Shown: one piece after another, positions 1 to 7,165 of the stretch | How positions within the stretch are numbered: position 1 is the first letter of the stretch | How the letters are laid out: each line of letters opens with the position of its first letter | DNA from: Melioribacteraceae bacterium | GTDB lineage: Bacteria; Bacteroidota; Ignavibacteria; Ignavibacteriales; Melioribacteraceae | DNA: 15,815 bases | Assembly (NCBI GenBank): GCA_015486905.1 | Contig: WFQV01000255.1 | Coordinates: 1 to 15,815 of the forward strand | Direction of reading: 5' to 3' | The notes under the pieces: generated by a model | Told to the model about the DNA's origin: nothing | What the model saw: the letters and a program-made list of their open reading frames with translations, nothing else | Databases searched by the model: none | Translations under genes and position numbers: made by a program

Positions 1-20
1 CTATGATTCATCCAACCTGT

Positions 21-86
21 CTAGCGTCTTACCTCTTGCGTCTCGCGTTTAACTATTTCTTACTTCTAGTTTCTTCTTTCTTATTT
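21..86. repeat. degenerate 7-bp tandem repeat in the region downstream of ftsZ
   Basis: On the plus strand four adjacent heptamers occupy 21-48: CTAGCGT, CTTACCT, CTTGCGT and CTCGCGT. After a 10-base interruption (49-58, TTAACTATTT) four more run from 59 to 86: CTTACTT, CTAGTTT, CTTCTTT and CTTATTT. All eight fit CTNNNNT, and the first block fits CTNRCST. Read on the minus strand the units are of the type ACGCGAG/ACGCAAG. The second block is T-richer and could be a decayed copy of the first, since CTTACTT resembles CTTACCT and CTAGTTT resembles CTAGCGT. The periodicity is seen directly. Its function is unknown, and pyrimidine-rich composition explains part of the match in the second block. 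Confidence 0.55.
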
Positions 87-121
87 TTTTATCTTTTGCC
101 ATCAATTTTAAACATGTACCC

Positions 122-186
122 AAAAGCCGCCTGGTTCCTTTTAGCCTTTGTCAACCACAACAAGGAAGAACCGAAGCGGCTTTTTT
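122..186. terminator. long imperfect hairpin, probable transcription terminator of the dcw operon
   Basis: Positions 122-130 (AAAAGCCGC) are the exact reverse complement of 176-184. Inside this 9-bp stem, 133-140 (GGTTCCTT) can pair with 162-172 if a 3-base bulge is allowed, and a small TTGT/ACAA pairing is possible at the apex. The structure starts about 35 bp beyond the ftsZ stop, where the operon's transcript should end. The T run is longer on the plus-strand side (six T at 181-186) than on the minus-strand side (four bases before G). It may therefore be bidirectional, or work better for a convergent transcript coming from the left. The hairpin is seen; termination activity is inferred. 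Confidence 0.65.
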
Positions 187-219
187 ATTGGCTATTCTTG
201 CGAATCACCACACCGGAAA

Positions 220-1494
220 TTAATCCATCATCATTCTTAAGAACGAAGAAGTGTCTTCATCTTCGTAATCGTCTTTCTTTTTCTCTTCCTTTTTCATCAC
301 ATCAATGTTTTCAATATTTTCTTTCGGTGTTGAGAAAAAAGTTTGCTCATCCAAAAATGACTTTGTGCCGTTTACCCTAATAATAGTCGGCTCTTCCAAA
401 TCTTCGGCGGTAGTGTACTCTCTACTTCTAAAAGGGAAGCCTGCGTCAATCTCTTCGGTTTCTTCCCGAGTCTTTTGGACAGGTTTACTTTCCGTCTTTT
501 GAACATCGAAAAATTCTTTTGTGTTTTCCTTACCGTCGAAACCGGTGGCAATAACGGTGTAAGAAACATATTCGTTCATTTCCTCTTTGTTGACCCAACC
601 GAAAATAACGTTTGCTTCTTCCCCTGCTTCTTCGAAAATAATTTCGTTGCCTTTGTTGATTTCGTCGAGAGTGAGACTCGACGAGCCGGAAACATTGAGA
701 AGAATCCGTTTGGCACCTTTAATATTAATCCCCTCTAACAAAGGAGAATTAATTGCCTTGCGTGCGGCTTCCACCGCTCTGTTTTCACCGCTGGCAATTC
801 CACAGCCCATTAAAGCCTCTCCGCTTTCGCTCATTACGGCACGGACGTCGGCAAAGTCAACATTAATTATTCCGGGAATTGTAATTATATCGGCAATTCC
901 TCGTGTTGCTTCGAAGAGGACTTCGTTCGGTTTGTCGAAAGCCGCATTTGCCGAGACTGTCTTGTCCAAAATATTCAATAATCTATCGTTTGGAATCACA
1001 ATTAAGCTGTCAACATATTGCCTAAGCTCGTGTATTCCTTCCTCTGCGTTTATCATTCTCTTCTTTCCTTCCCAGCGGAAAGGTTTTGTAACAATTCCAA
1101 TTACAAGCGAGCCGAGACTTTTGGCAATCGATGCAATAATGGGAGCGCCGCCTGTGCCTGTGCCGCCGCCCATTCCGGCGGTTACAAAAACCATATCGCT
1201 GCCTTTCAGCGCCTCCTCGATTTTTTCACGGTCTTCTTCTACCGCCTGTCTTCCGATGTTCGGATCGGCACCGGCGCCAAGACCTTTGGTAAGATTAACT
1301 CCAACCTGAATTTTGTAATCCGCCGAGCTCCTTGTCAACACTTGTGAATCGGTATTGACGGCAACGTATTGAACACCGGTTAAGCCACGCTTCAGCATAC
1401 TCTCTATTGCATTACAGCCTCCGCCGCCAACGCCTACTACTCTCAAATCAGCGGACAAAGATTCGTCTCTGTCAATAGTTACAAATTGTGCCAT
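220..1494 (-). CDS. ftsZ: cell division GTPase FtsZ
   Basis: FtsZ is the tubulin-like GTPase whose filaments form the cytokinetic ring and guide septal wall synthesis. The 424-residue product has the Rossmann start GVGGGGCNAI (about 21-30), the tubulin signature GGGTGTG (109-115) and the catalytic T7 loop NVDFADVR (211-218). The globular core ends near residue 318. A charged linker of roughly 95 residues follows and ends in SSFLRMMMD (416-424), which resembles the conserved C-terminal peptide that binds FtsA. The linker also contains DLEEPTIIR (365-373), itself similar to that peptide. The ATG is preceded by a strong AAGGAGG. The gene lies last in the cluster, 26 bp after ftsA. The family assignment is certain; the roles of the two peptide motifs are inferred. 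Confidence 0.99.
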   Translation of the reverse strand: MAQFVTIDRDESLSADLRVVGVGGGGCNAIESMLKRGLTGVQYVAVNTDSQVLTRSSADYKIQVGVNLTKGLGAGADPNIGRQAVEEDREKIEEALKGSDMVFVTAGMGGGTGTGGAPIIASIAKSLGSLVIGIVTKPFRWEGKKRMINAEEGIHELRQYVDSLIVIPNDRLLNILDKTVSANAAFDKPNEVLFEATRGIADIITIPGIINVDFADVRAVMSESGEALMGCGIASGENRAVEAARKAINSPLLEGINIKGAKRILLNVSGSSSLTLDEINKGNEIIFEEAGEEANVIFGWVNKEEMNEYVSYTVIATGFDGKENTKEFFDVQKTESKPVQKTREETEEIDAGFPFRSREYTTAEDLEEPTIIRVNGTKSFLDEQTFFSTPKENIENIDVMKKEEKKKDDYEDEDTSSFLRMMMD

Positions 1495-1501
1495 TTTAAT
1501 T

Positions 1502-1508
1502 CCTCCTT
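1502..1508 (-). promoter_or_regulatory. strong Shine-Dalgarno site of ftsZ
   Basis: The minus strand reads AAGGAGG seven bases before the ftsZ ATG, inside the 26-bp ftsA-ftsZ gap. It is one of the two best ribosome binding sites in the window, the other being that of murE. This fits the usual need for far more FtsZ than other divisome proteins; that link is an inference. Confidence 0.8.
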
Positions 1509-1520
1509 GTTGTGGTTAAA

Positions 1521-2762
1521 TTATAATTCATTAAAAAAATTTATTAACTTTTCCCAAACACCTTTACCGGCAAGTTTCTTCTTTGTTTTGGAAGTCTTAC
1601 CCGAATAAATGTTGTCCAATCCAATGTTGGGAATGTTTTTAATCAATCCTACTAAAGTTGCAAATTCTGGACTTTCGATTTCCTTGGAGAGCCCGGCGCC
1701 TAAATCCAACGGGACACCTAACTTAGTGGGGAGCCCGAAGACTTCTTCCGCCAAATCCGTAGCTCCGCGCAAAAGCGACCCGCCGCCGGTTAAAACTATT
1801 CCTGCTTTTAATCTCTTCTTAAAACCCGTTTGCCGGAACTCGTTATCTATTAAACTAAAAAGCTCTTTCATTCTCAGACTGATTATTTGTGTTAAGAGCG
1901 AAACTTGTATTTTAATATTTCCGCGGGCACCAACGGTCTTAATAAAAATATCTTCGTTTTGGACTATTGCATCCTCCGTTGCGTAACCGTATTCTTTCTT
2001 TAACTCCTCCGCTTGCGAAGTAACAATGCCAAGCGTTTCCCTAATGTCGTTAGTTACCTGATTGCCTGCGATACCGAAAACTTTTGTGTGTTTAATGCTT
2101 TTGTTTTGAAAGATCGCCACATCCGTAGTTCCCCCGCCGATGTCAATTAAAGCCACCCCCAAGTCCATTTCGTTTTCGTCGAGGACGGAGAAACTCGAAG
2201 CAATGGGCTGAAGAATGTAATTCCCAACCGAATAGCCTGCTCTATTAACGGACTTCTCGATGTTCTGAATTGCGGGAGTGGAAGCAAGCACGACGTGATT
2301 TAATGCTTCTAACTTTGAGCCGCACATACCGATTGGATTTTCAATCCCGCCTTGATTATCAACAAAAAACTCTTCGGGAATGATGTGCAGAATTTGTCTG
2401 TCAGAAGGGATGCGGATTGTTCTCACGTCCATTCGCAAGCGTTCCAAATCTTCCTGGGTTATCTCACGGTCGGGATTTGAAATAGTAACATAATTGCGGT
2501 GTCTTAAACTTTTAATATGCTCGCCTGCAACGCCGACGTTCAGTTCTTTTACAGTCAGACCGGCGCGGTTCTGCGCTATTTCCATTGCCGTATTAATTGC
2601 TTCTGCGGTCTTTGCAATGTTTGCAACCAAGCCGCGGTTCAAGCCTTCCGAAGGTGCAACTCCGAATCCAAGAATGTCGAGACTTTCATCCTTTTCCTCG
2701 GCAATGATGGCTCCTACTTTGGTGGTCCCCAAATCTAACCCAGCTACAAAGTTATTTTTCAT
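1521..2762 (-). CDS. ftsA: cell division protein FtsA, actin-like membrane tether of FtsZ
   Basis: FtsA is the actin-fold ATPase that anchors FtsZ filaments to the inner membrane and signals to the divisome. The 413-residue product shows the phosphate-1 motif GLDLGTTKVGAII (8-20), the phosphate-2 motif DIGGGTTD (207-214) and the adenosine motif VLTGGGSLLRG (323-333). The FtsA-specific 1C (SHS2) region lies between the first two. The C-terminus, after a Lys-rich stretch, is WEKLINFFNEL, a typical amphipathic membrane-targeting helix. The gene starts 33 bp after the ftsQ stop, the largest gap between genes in the operon, with a moderate AGGG six bases before the ATG. The neighbouring ftsZ supports FtsA over the related MreB and Hsp70-type actin-fold proteins. 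Confidence 0.98.
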   Translation of the reverse strand: MKNNFVAGLDLGTTKVGAIIAEEKDESLDILGFGVAPSEGLNRGLVANIAKTAEAINTAMEIAQNRAGLTVKELNVGVAGEHIKSLRHRNYVTISNPDREITQEDLERLRMDVRTIRIPSDRQILHIIPEEFFVDNQGGIENPIGMCGSKLEALNHVVLASTPAIQNIEKSVNRAGYSVGNYILQPIASSFSVLDENEMDLGVALIDIGGGTTDVAIFQNKSIKHTKVFGIAGNQVTNDIRETLGIVTSQAEELKKEYGYATEDAIVQNEDIFIKTVGARGNIKIQVSLLTQIISLRMKELFSLIDNEFRQTGFKKRLKAGIVLTGGGSLLRGATDLAEEVFGLPTKLGVPLDLGAGLSKEIESPEFATLVGLIKNIPNIGLDNIYSGKTSKTKKKLAGKGVWEKLINFFNEL

Positions 2763-2795
2763 TTATTTCCCTGTTTTTAAAATTTCAAAATTGTT

Positions 2796-3563
2796 TTAAA
2801 TCTTACGCCCGGCATCAAAACTTGCTGTATTCCTAAAGCCGAGACAAATTTCATCCTTGAATCTCAAATCGATATATTTTAATATTCCTTTCGACTGCAC
2901 CTTGTTCAAATTTTCGAAAAGGACGTCGAAGTAAGCAATTTTTCTTATTTCGTTTTCTCTGCCTAACAGCAATGAATAATCGTCGTTAGCAAACCGAATT
3001 TTTATCCCTCCACCGTTGTTCATATCCACTTCGGAAATGGCATTGAAGAGAGATTCATCCAAAAACTTGGCAGCGAAAATAATTTTCAAAGCCTTTTTTA
3101 ATTCTGCATTTCTTTTACTGCTACGCACGGTTAATCCTTTTACGTTTTCGACAACCGGCAAATCAATATTATTTGTAAAAGGCATTAACGGTACGATGTT
3201 TAACTCTTCGTCCGCCAAATACTGCCCGCCGTTAAGTAAAACAATCGCCTTGAAATTTTTCTCGTGCAGAGTAACTCTAACCGTTCCTTCGCTTGTGTAA
3301 AGGACATCGGAATATTTCACGTAAGGATGTTTCTCAAACCGGTCTTTTATTTCGCTCAAATTCAAACCGTTTAATTCTTCTTCGGTTTCCGTACGCGTGT
3401 AACCTGCGTAAATATTTGCCGACAAATATTTATTCCCCGTTATTTCTACTTTTTTAATTTCAAATTTTTGATTGGTATTTGATTCCGGGAACGCTAAAAC
3501 AATCAGCGCAATTAAAGCCAAAAGCAAAAAAATACCGGATGATATTTTAGCTTTATTTTTCAT
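2796..3563 (-). CDS. ftsQ: cell division protein FtsQ (DivIB-type, POTRA domain)
   Basis: FtsQ is a bitopic inner-membrane protein that joins FtsL and FtsB/DivIC and helps recruit FtsW-FtsI. The 255-residue product has a short Lys-containing N-terminus, one hydrophobic segment (about 10-25) and then a POTRA-like domain opening with FEIKKVEITGNKYLS (about 34-48). The periplasmic beta domain ends with the typical YIDLRF stretch near the C-terminus. The start overlaps murC by 11 bp, and GGAG lies about eight bases before the ATG inside the murC 3' end. FtsQ sequences diverge widely, so position between murC and ftsA adds strongly to the assignment. No ddl gene sits between murC and ftsQ, unlike in Escherichia coli. 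Confidence 0.92.
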   Translation of the reverse strand: MKNKAKISSGIFLLLALIALIVLAFPESNTNQKFEIKKVEITGNKYLSANIYAGYTRTETEEELNGLNLSEIKDRFEKHPYVKYSDVLYTSEGTVRVTLHEKNFKAIVLLNGGQYLADEELNIVPLMPFTNNIDLPVVENVKGLTVRSSKRNAELKKALKIIFAAKFLDESLFNAISEVDMNNGGGIKIRFANDDYSLLLGRENEIRKIAYFDVLFENLNKVQSKGILKYIDLRFKDEICLGFRNTASFDAGRKI

Positions 3564-4959
3564 TGCTGTCTCCGGCTTTTTCCCTTAATTCTTCCGCAAA
3601 CTCACGGATGTAAAACGTAATATCCCCCGCTCCCATTCCCAATACTATGTCACCTTCGGTTACTTCTTCCAATAATAATTGCTTTAAATTTTCCTTACGT
3701 GAAACGAATTGCACGTTTTCTTTCCCTATTTTTTTTAACTCTTCAACAATTAAATTTCCAGTTACGCCTTCAATCGGTTGTTCCCGTGCAGGGTAAACGT
3801 CGAGCACAAAAATCTCATCGGCTGCGGAAAGTTCTTCAGCAAATTTTTTTCGGAAATCCAGCGTCCGGGTGTAAAGATGCGGTTGAAAGACGGCAATAAT
3901 CCTTTTCGCACCGAAAGACTTTGCCGCTTCCAAAGTAGCTTTTATTTCCGAGGGGTGATGTGCGTAATCGTCAATTACCTTTACCGGTTCGGAAAGAAGA
4001 ATTTGGAATCTCCTCTCGGCGCCTTTGAACTCCGCCAAAGCGTTCTTAATATTTTTAACCCCCGCCTGCAGTTCCATTCCCACACAAATTGCACCGAGTG
4101 CATTTTTAACGTTGTGAATACCGGGCACGGAAATTTTAAACTCGCCTAAGCTCTCGTTCAAGTATTTAACGTCGAAACGGACATTACCCTCATGATAGCC
4201 AATATTAAAAGCACGAACTTGGGCATCATCTTTTAAACCGTAAGAAATTATCGGCGAATTAAGAAACGGTAAGATGTTTCTTACGCCCGGTTCGTCAGTG
4301 CACACAAACACATTACCGTAAAAAGGAACTTTGTTACCGAATTCTACAAAAGCATTTATTACGTTTTCGTACCTTTTGTAAGTGTCCATGTGTTCGGCTT
4401 CGATGTTAGTAATTACTTCCAAAATAGGATTAAGCGAAAGGAAAGTTCTGTCGTATTCGTCGGCTTCAATCACAAAATAATCACCTTTCCCTACACGGGC
4501 ATTTGTGTTGTTTAATTCTTTAATAATTCCGCCGAGTATTACGGTCGGGTCGAAGCCTGCTTTTAATAAAATAGAGGTAACCATTCCCGTTGTAGTTGTT
4601 TTTCCGTGCGAGCCTGCAACGCCTATCCCGTAATGCCCGCGCATCAGTTCATTAAGCGCCGTAGGTCTTTTAATAATTTGAATCGAAAGTTTCTTACTCT
4701 CAATTAATTCCGGATTATCCTGCTTCACTGCAGAAGAATAAATCACCAAATCCTGATCTGAAATATTTCCGGCAGAATGCCCGATGAAAATTTCAGCACC
4801 GGCTTTTGCCAGCTCCTCCGTAATTGCAGAGGCGCGCAAATCCGAACCTGAGACCTTGAACCCGTATTCGAGCAGGACTTTTGCAATAGCGCTCATTCCT
4901 ATTCCGCCGATGCCGATAATGTGAATTTTGTGATATTTATTTAACAGCCAGTTGTTCAT
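3553..4959 (-). CDS. murC: UDP-N-acetylmuramate--L-alanine ligase MurC
   Basis: MurC adds L-alanine to UDP-MurNAc with ATP, the first step of stem-peptide assembly, in the cytoplasm. The 468-residue product has the family length. It shows the N-terminal nucleotide-sugar domain motif GIGGIGMSAIAKVLLEYG (16-33), the Mur ligase ATP loop GVAGSHGKTTT (113-123), the EADEYDRTFL segment (165-174) specific to MurC/Mpl, and DDYAHHPSEI (330-339) in the C-terminal domain. The SHGKTTT form of the ATP loop separates it from MurD, MurE and MurF in the same window. It overlaps murG by 4 bp (ATGA) and ftsQ by 11 bp. The fused or adjacent murB found in some clusters is absent. Confidence 0.98.
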   Translation of the reverse strand: MNNWLLNKYHKIHIIGIGGIGMSAIAKVLLEYGFKVSGSDLRASAITEELAKAGAEIFIGHSAGNISDQDLVIYSSAVKQDNPELIESKKLSIQIIKRPTALNELMRGHYGIGVAGSHGKTTTTGMVTSILLKAGFDPTVILGGIIKELNNTNARVGKGDYFVIEADEYDRTFLSLNPILEVITNIEAEHMDTYKRYENVINAFVEFGNKVPFYGNVFVCTDEPGVRNILPFLNSPIISYGLKDDAQVRAFNIGYHEGNVRFDVKYLNESLGEFKISVPGIHNVKNALGAICVGMELQAGVKNIKNALAEFKGAERRFQILLSEPVKVIDDYAHHPSEIKATLEAAKSFGAKRIIAVFQPHLYTRTLDFRKKFAEELSAADEIFVLDVYPAREQPIEGVTGNLIVEELKKIGKENVQFVSRKENLKQLLLEEVTEGDIVLGMGAGDITFYIREFAEELREKAGDSNEK

Positions 4960-6062
4960 AAAACTCTTTCCGCCATTTTAACAATTCGTTCTGCAATTTC
5001 CCGTGCAGCCGAAGGATGCGAAAATGTTCGAACATTTGTAGATAGTTCTCTTAATCTGTCTTCATCGAAAATCAACTCTTTAACTTTACCGAATATTTCC
5101 TCGCTAAGATTCTCATCTTCTATTAATTCACATGCATTTATTTTCAAAAGAGCTTGGGCATTTTTGAATTGATGATTAGCCGATACATTTGGCGAGGGCA
5201 CAAACACCGCCGGTAAGCCAAGATGTGAAATCTCGGTTATTGTTGTGGCCCCGGCACGAGCAATTACCAAATCCGCTGCGGAATAAACTTTATTCATTTC
5301 CGAAGCGAACGGAAAGACTTTCACACCGCCGGATTCCAGACCTTTGTATTTAGCAAAATATCTTTCGCCTGTTTGCCAAATAATTTGGATTCCTTCCTTC
5401 TCAAAATTTTTCAAGTTTTTTCCAACCGCTTCATTAATGCTTGCGGCACCCAAACTTCCGCTTAGAATCAAAACGGTTTTTCGCTCCGGATTAAGACCAA
5501 AAAATTTTTTAGCTTCGGCTTTGTTTTCCTTTTTCAAATTTTTACGAACAGGATTACCGGTTAAAAATAATTTATCCTGAAATCTGAAATATTCTTTCGA
5601 CTCTTCAAATGTCAAATGAATTTCCGAGGCTTTCTTTTCGAGCAGTCTGTTTGTAATTCCCGGATAACTGTTTTGTTCGAGCAAAACAATTTTAGCACCC
5701 ATTACCCAAGCGCCCCAAAGAGCAGGACCGGCGACATAAGCACCTGCGCCGATTGCAACTTTCGGATTAAAAGACATATTAATCCAAAGTGACTGCATTA
5801 AAGCAATCAATAATCTTACGGGGAAAAGAATATTGTCCAAAGTAAATTTTCTACTGAATCCGCTAATCCAAATAGTTTTAAATTGAAAGTTTGCTCCGGG
5901 GACAATTTTAGATTCCAATTTTGTTTTTGTCCCTACAAAAAGAATCTCGCTCTCAGGCTTTTGTGAACGTAACTCTTCTGCAACGGCAATGGCAGGGAAT
6001 AAATGTCCCCCTGTCCCGCCGGCGGCAAACAAAAAACGATATGGATGATTGTTCTTTTTCAA
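4956..6062 (-). CDS. murG: MurG, lipid II-forming GlcNAc transferase
   Basis: MurG transfers GlcNAc from UDP-GlcNAc to lipid I on the cytoplasmic face of the membrane, giving lipid II. The 368-residue GT-B protein has GGTGGHLFPAIAVAEEL (15-31), the GAGAYVAGP loop (105-113), EQNSYPGITNRLL (129-141), GNPVR (169-173), SGSLGAASINEA (201-212), RAGATTITE (269-277) and the HQFKNAQAL segment (297-305). It starts with TTG: the overlap with the ftsW stop is TTGA, and an in-frame TGA lies seven codons upstream with no ATG or GTG between, so the TTG is effectively forced. The loop GSLGA replaces the proteobacterial GSQGA; I recall the Leu form from Bacteroidota-type MurG. Identification is secure. Confidence 0.98.
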   Translation of the reverse strand: MKKNNHPYRFLFAAGGTGGHLFPAIAVAEELRSQKPESEILFVGTKTKLESKIVPGANFQFKTIWISGFSRKFTLDNILFPVRLLIALMQSLWINMSFNPKVAIGAGAYVAGPALWGAWVMGAKIVLLEQNSYPGITNRLLEKKASEIHLTFEESKEYFRFQDKLFLTGNPVRKNLKKENKAEAKKFFGLNPERKTVLILSGSLGAASINEAVGKNLKNFEKEGIQIIWQTGERYFAKYKGLESGGVKVFPFASEMNKVYSAADLVIARAGATTITEISHLGLPAVFVPSPNVSANHQFKNAQALLKINACELIEDENLSEEIFGKVKELIFDEDRLRELSTNVRTFSHPSAAREIAERIVKMAERVL

Positions 6063-7165
6063 TTTCCCAAAACTTTTACTTCAATTAATTTTGCTTCTTG
6101 CAAAGCAATGTTAACCACAATGCCAACTGAAATGCATCCTATTCCTAAACTCGTTCCACCGTAACTGACGAAAGGCAAAGTGATTCCCGTTGTGGGTGCC
6201 ACGCCGGTTACTACGGCAGCGTTAACAAAAGCACTGATCAGAATGGCGAACGAAATTCCGAAAACCAAAAGTTGCGCAAATTTATCGGCAACTCTTTTGG
6301 CAATAATAATTCCTATTACAAACAGAGCGAGATAAATGAATAAAATCAATACCGAACCTACAAAGCCCAACTCTTCGCCCAATATTGAAAAGATAAAATC
6401 GCCGTACGCCTCGGGTACAAATCCATCACTTTGGCGGCTTTGCCCCAGCCCCACTCCGAATACACCTCCGCTCCCAAGTGCAATGTTAGCCTGAAGAACC
6501 TGCGGAACGGGTTTACCACCTGCAAAACTTTCATAAAACATTATTATTCTTCTTCGGGAATGGTGGAACAGCATCGCAAAAGTTCCGCCGAAAAAAATGA
6601 TGGGGATTGATAAAGACAACAAATGTTTGAAACTTGCCCCGCCTACGTAAAGAAGTACAAACGCCGTAATAACAATAATAATACTTAAACTCACATTCGG
6701 TTGTAAAAATATCAGTCCCGCAATCACTACAACCCAAAAAATCATATAGAGCAAGCCTTGTGTAATACTTTTTACTTTTTCCCCTTTGCTCACAAGCATA
6801 TTTGCGAGGTGAATAATTAAAACCAATTTTGCCAATTCCGAAGGTTGAAAACGAATCAATCCCAAATTAATCCAGCGCACGGCACCTTTTACTCTTGTTG
6901 CAAAAAGTATTGTAACGATTAAGAGAAAGACGGTTGCAAGCAAAGCAGGTTTACTCCACTGCCGGTAATATTTGTAAGGGACAATAGCAGCTATTATCAT
7001 CAACCCGAGCCCGATTAAAACTTTAATCAAATGCATATTGAAGTAATAATGGAAAGGCGAGTTGTGCTTCGCAGCTAAATAACCGCTGGCATTAAAAACC
7101 ACCAACAGCCCGATAACCATTAAAATCAATACTAACCCTATGTAAAGTCTAATTAGATTACGCAT
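6059..7165 (-). CDS. ftsW: FtsW, SEDS-family septal peptidoglycan glycosyltransferase
   Basis: FtsW polymerises lipid II into glycan strands at the septum together with FtsI. The 368-residue product is hydrophobic along its length, consistent with about ten membrane segments. It shows FQPSELAKL (106-114), GSGGVFGVGLGQSRQ (231-245), the EAYGDFIFSILGEELGFVG loop (252-270) with the conserved DFIF aspartate, and LPFVSYGGTSLGIG near the end (330-343). The motif usually reading QPD-F-G is QPNVS here (155-159). It begins at a TAATG overlap of one base with murD, with only a weak GGAA upstream. Its place in the dcw cluster beside murG favours FtsW over the elongation paralogue RodA. Confidence 0.96.
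   Translation of the reverse strand: MRNLIRLYIGLVLILMVIGLLVVFNASGYLAAKHNSPFHYYFNMHLIKVLIGLGLMIIAAIVPYKYYRQWSKPALLATVFLLIVTILFATRVKGAVRWINLGLIRFQPSELAKLVLIIHLANMLVSKGEKVKSITQGLLYMIFWVVVIAGLIFLQPNVSLSIIIVITAFVLLYVGGASFKHLLSLSIPIIFFGGTFAMLFHHSRRRIIMFYESFAGGKPVPQVLQANIALGSGGVFGVGLGQSRQSDGFVPEAYGDFIFSILGEELGFVGSVLILFIYLALFVIGIIIAKRVADKFAQLLVFGISFAILISAFVNAAVVTGVAPTTGITLPFVSYGGTSLGIGCISVGIVVNIALQEAKLIEVKVLGN

Larger units (their letters stand above)
1..219. other. non-coding region downstream of ftsZ
   Basis: This stretch after the ftsZ stop contains the heptamer repeat (21-86) and the hairpin (122-186), and I find no credible gene on either strand. A plus-strand open frame crossing it is rich in Leu and Phe only because the DNA is pyrimidine-rich, and it runs into the 3' end of ftsZ on the opposite strand. 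On the minus strand only a Lys-rich frame of 17 codons can be read. No lpxC, secA or other common downstream neighbour of ftsZ begins inside the window. Confidence 0.6.

Noticed and set aside
51..108. Lys-rich minus-strand frame of 17 codons (begins MAKDKK)
   Set aside because: It is too short, has no clear Shine-Dalgarno and lies in an A-rich tract overlapping the repeat, so its composition alone explains it.
3..380. Plus-strand open frame of 125 codons with a hydrophobic N-terminus
   Set aside because: It crosses the heptamer repeat, the terminator hairpin and the 3' end of ftsZ. Its Leu/Phe-rich start is explained by pyrimidine-rich DNA, and no ribosome binding site is visible.
372..569. 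Minus-strand 65-codon frame overlapping the FtsZ linker in another frame
   Set aside because: It is a shadow frame of ftsZ with a Lys/Arg/Ser-rich composition derived from the linker codons and no independent start signal.
587..1309. Plus-strand open frame of 240 codons antisense to ftsZ
   Set aside because: It lies entirely within ftsZ on the opposite strand, shows no recognisable motif, and its length follows from codon bias of the real gene.
2763..2795. Possible internal promoter in the 33-bp ftsQ-ftsA gap
   Set aside because: The gap is AT-rich, but I see no convincing pair of promoter boxes, and it is too short to hold one without entering ftsQ. Internal promoters inside ftsQ or ftsA cannot be judged by eye.
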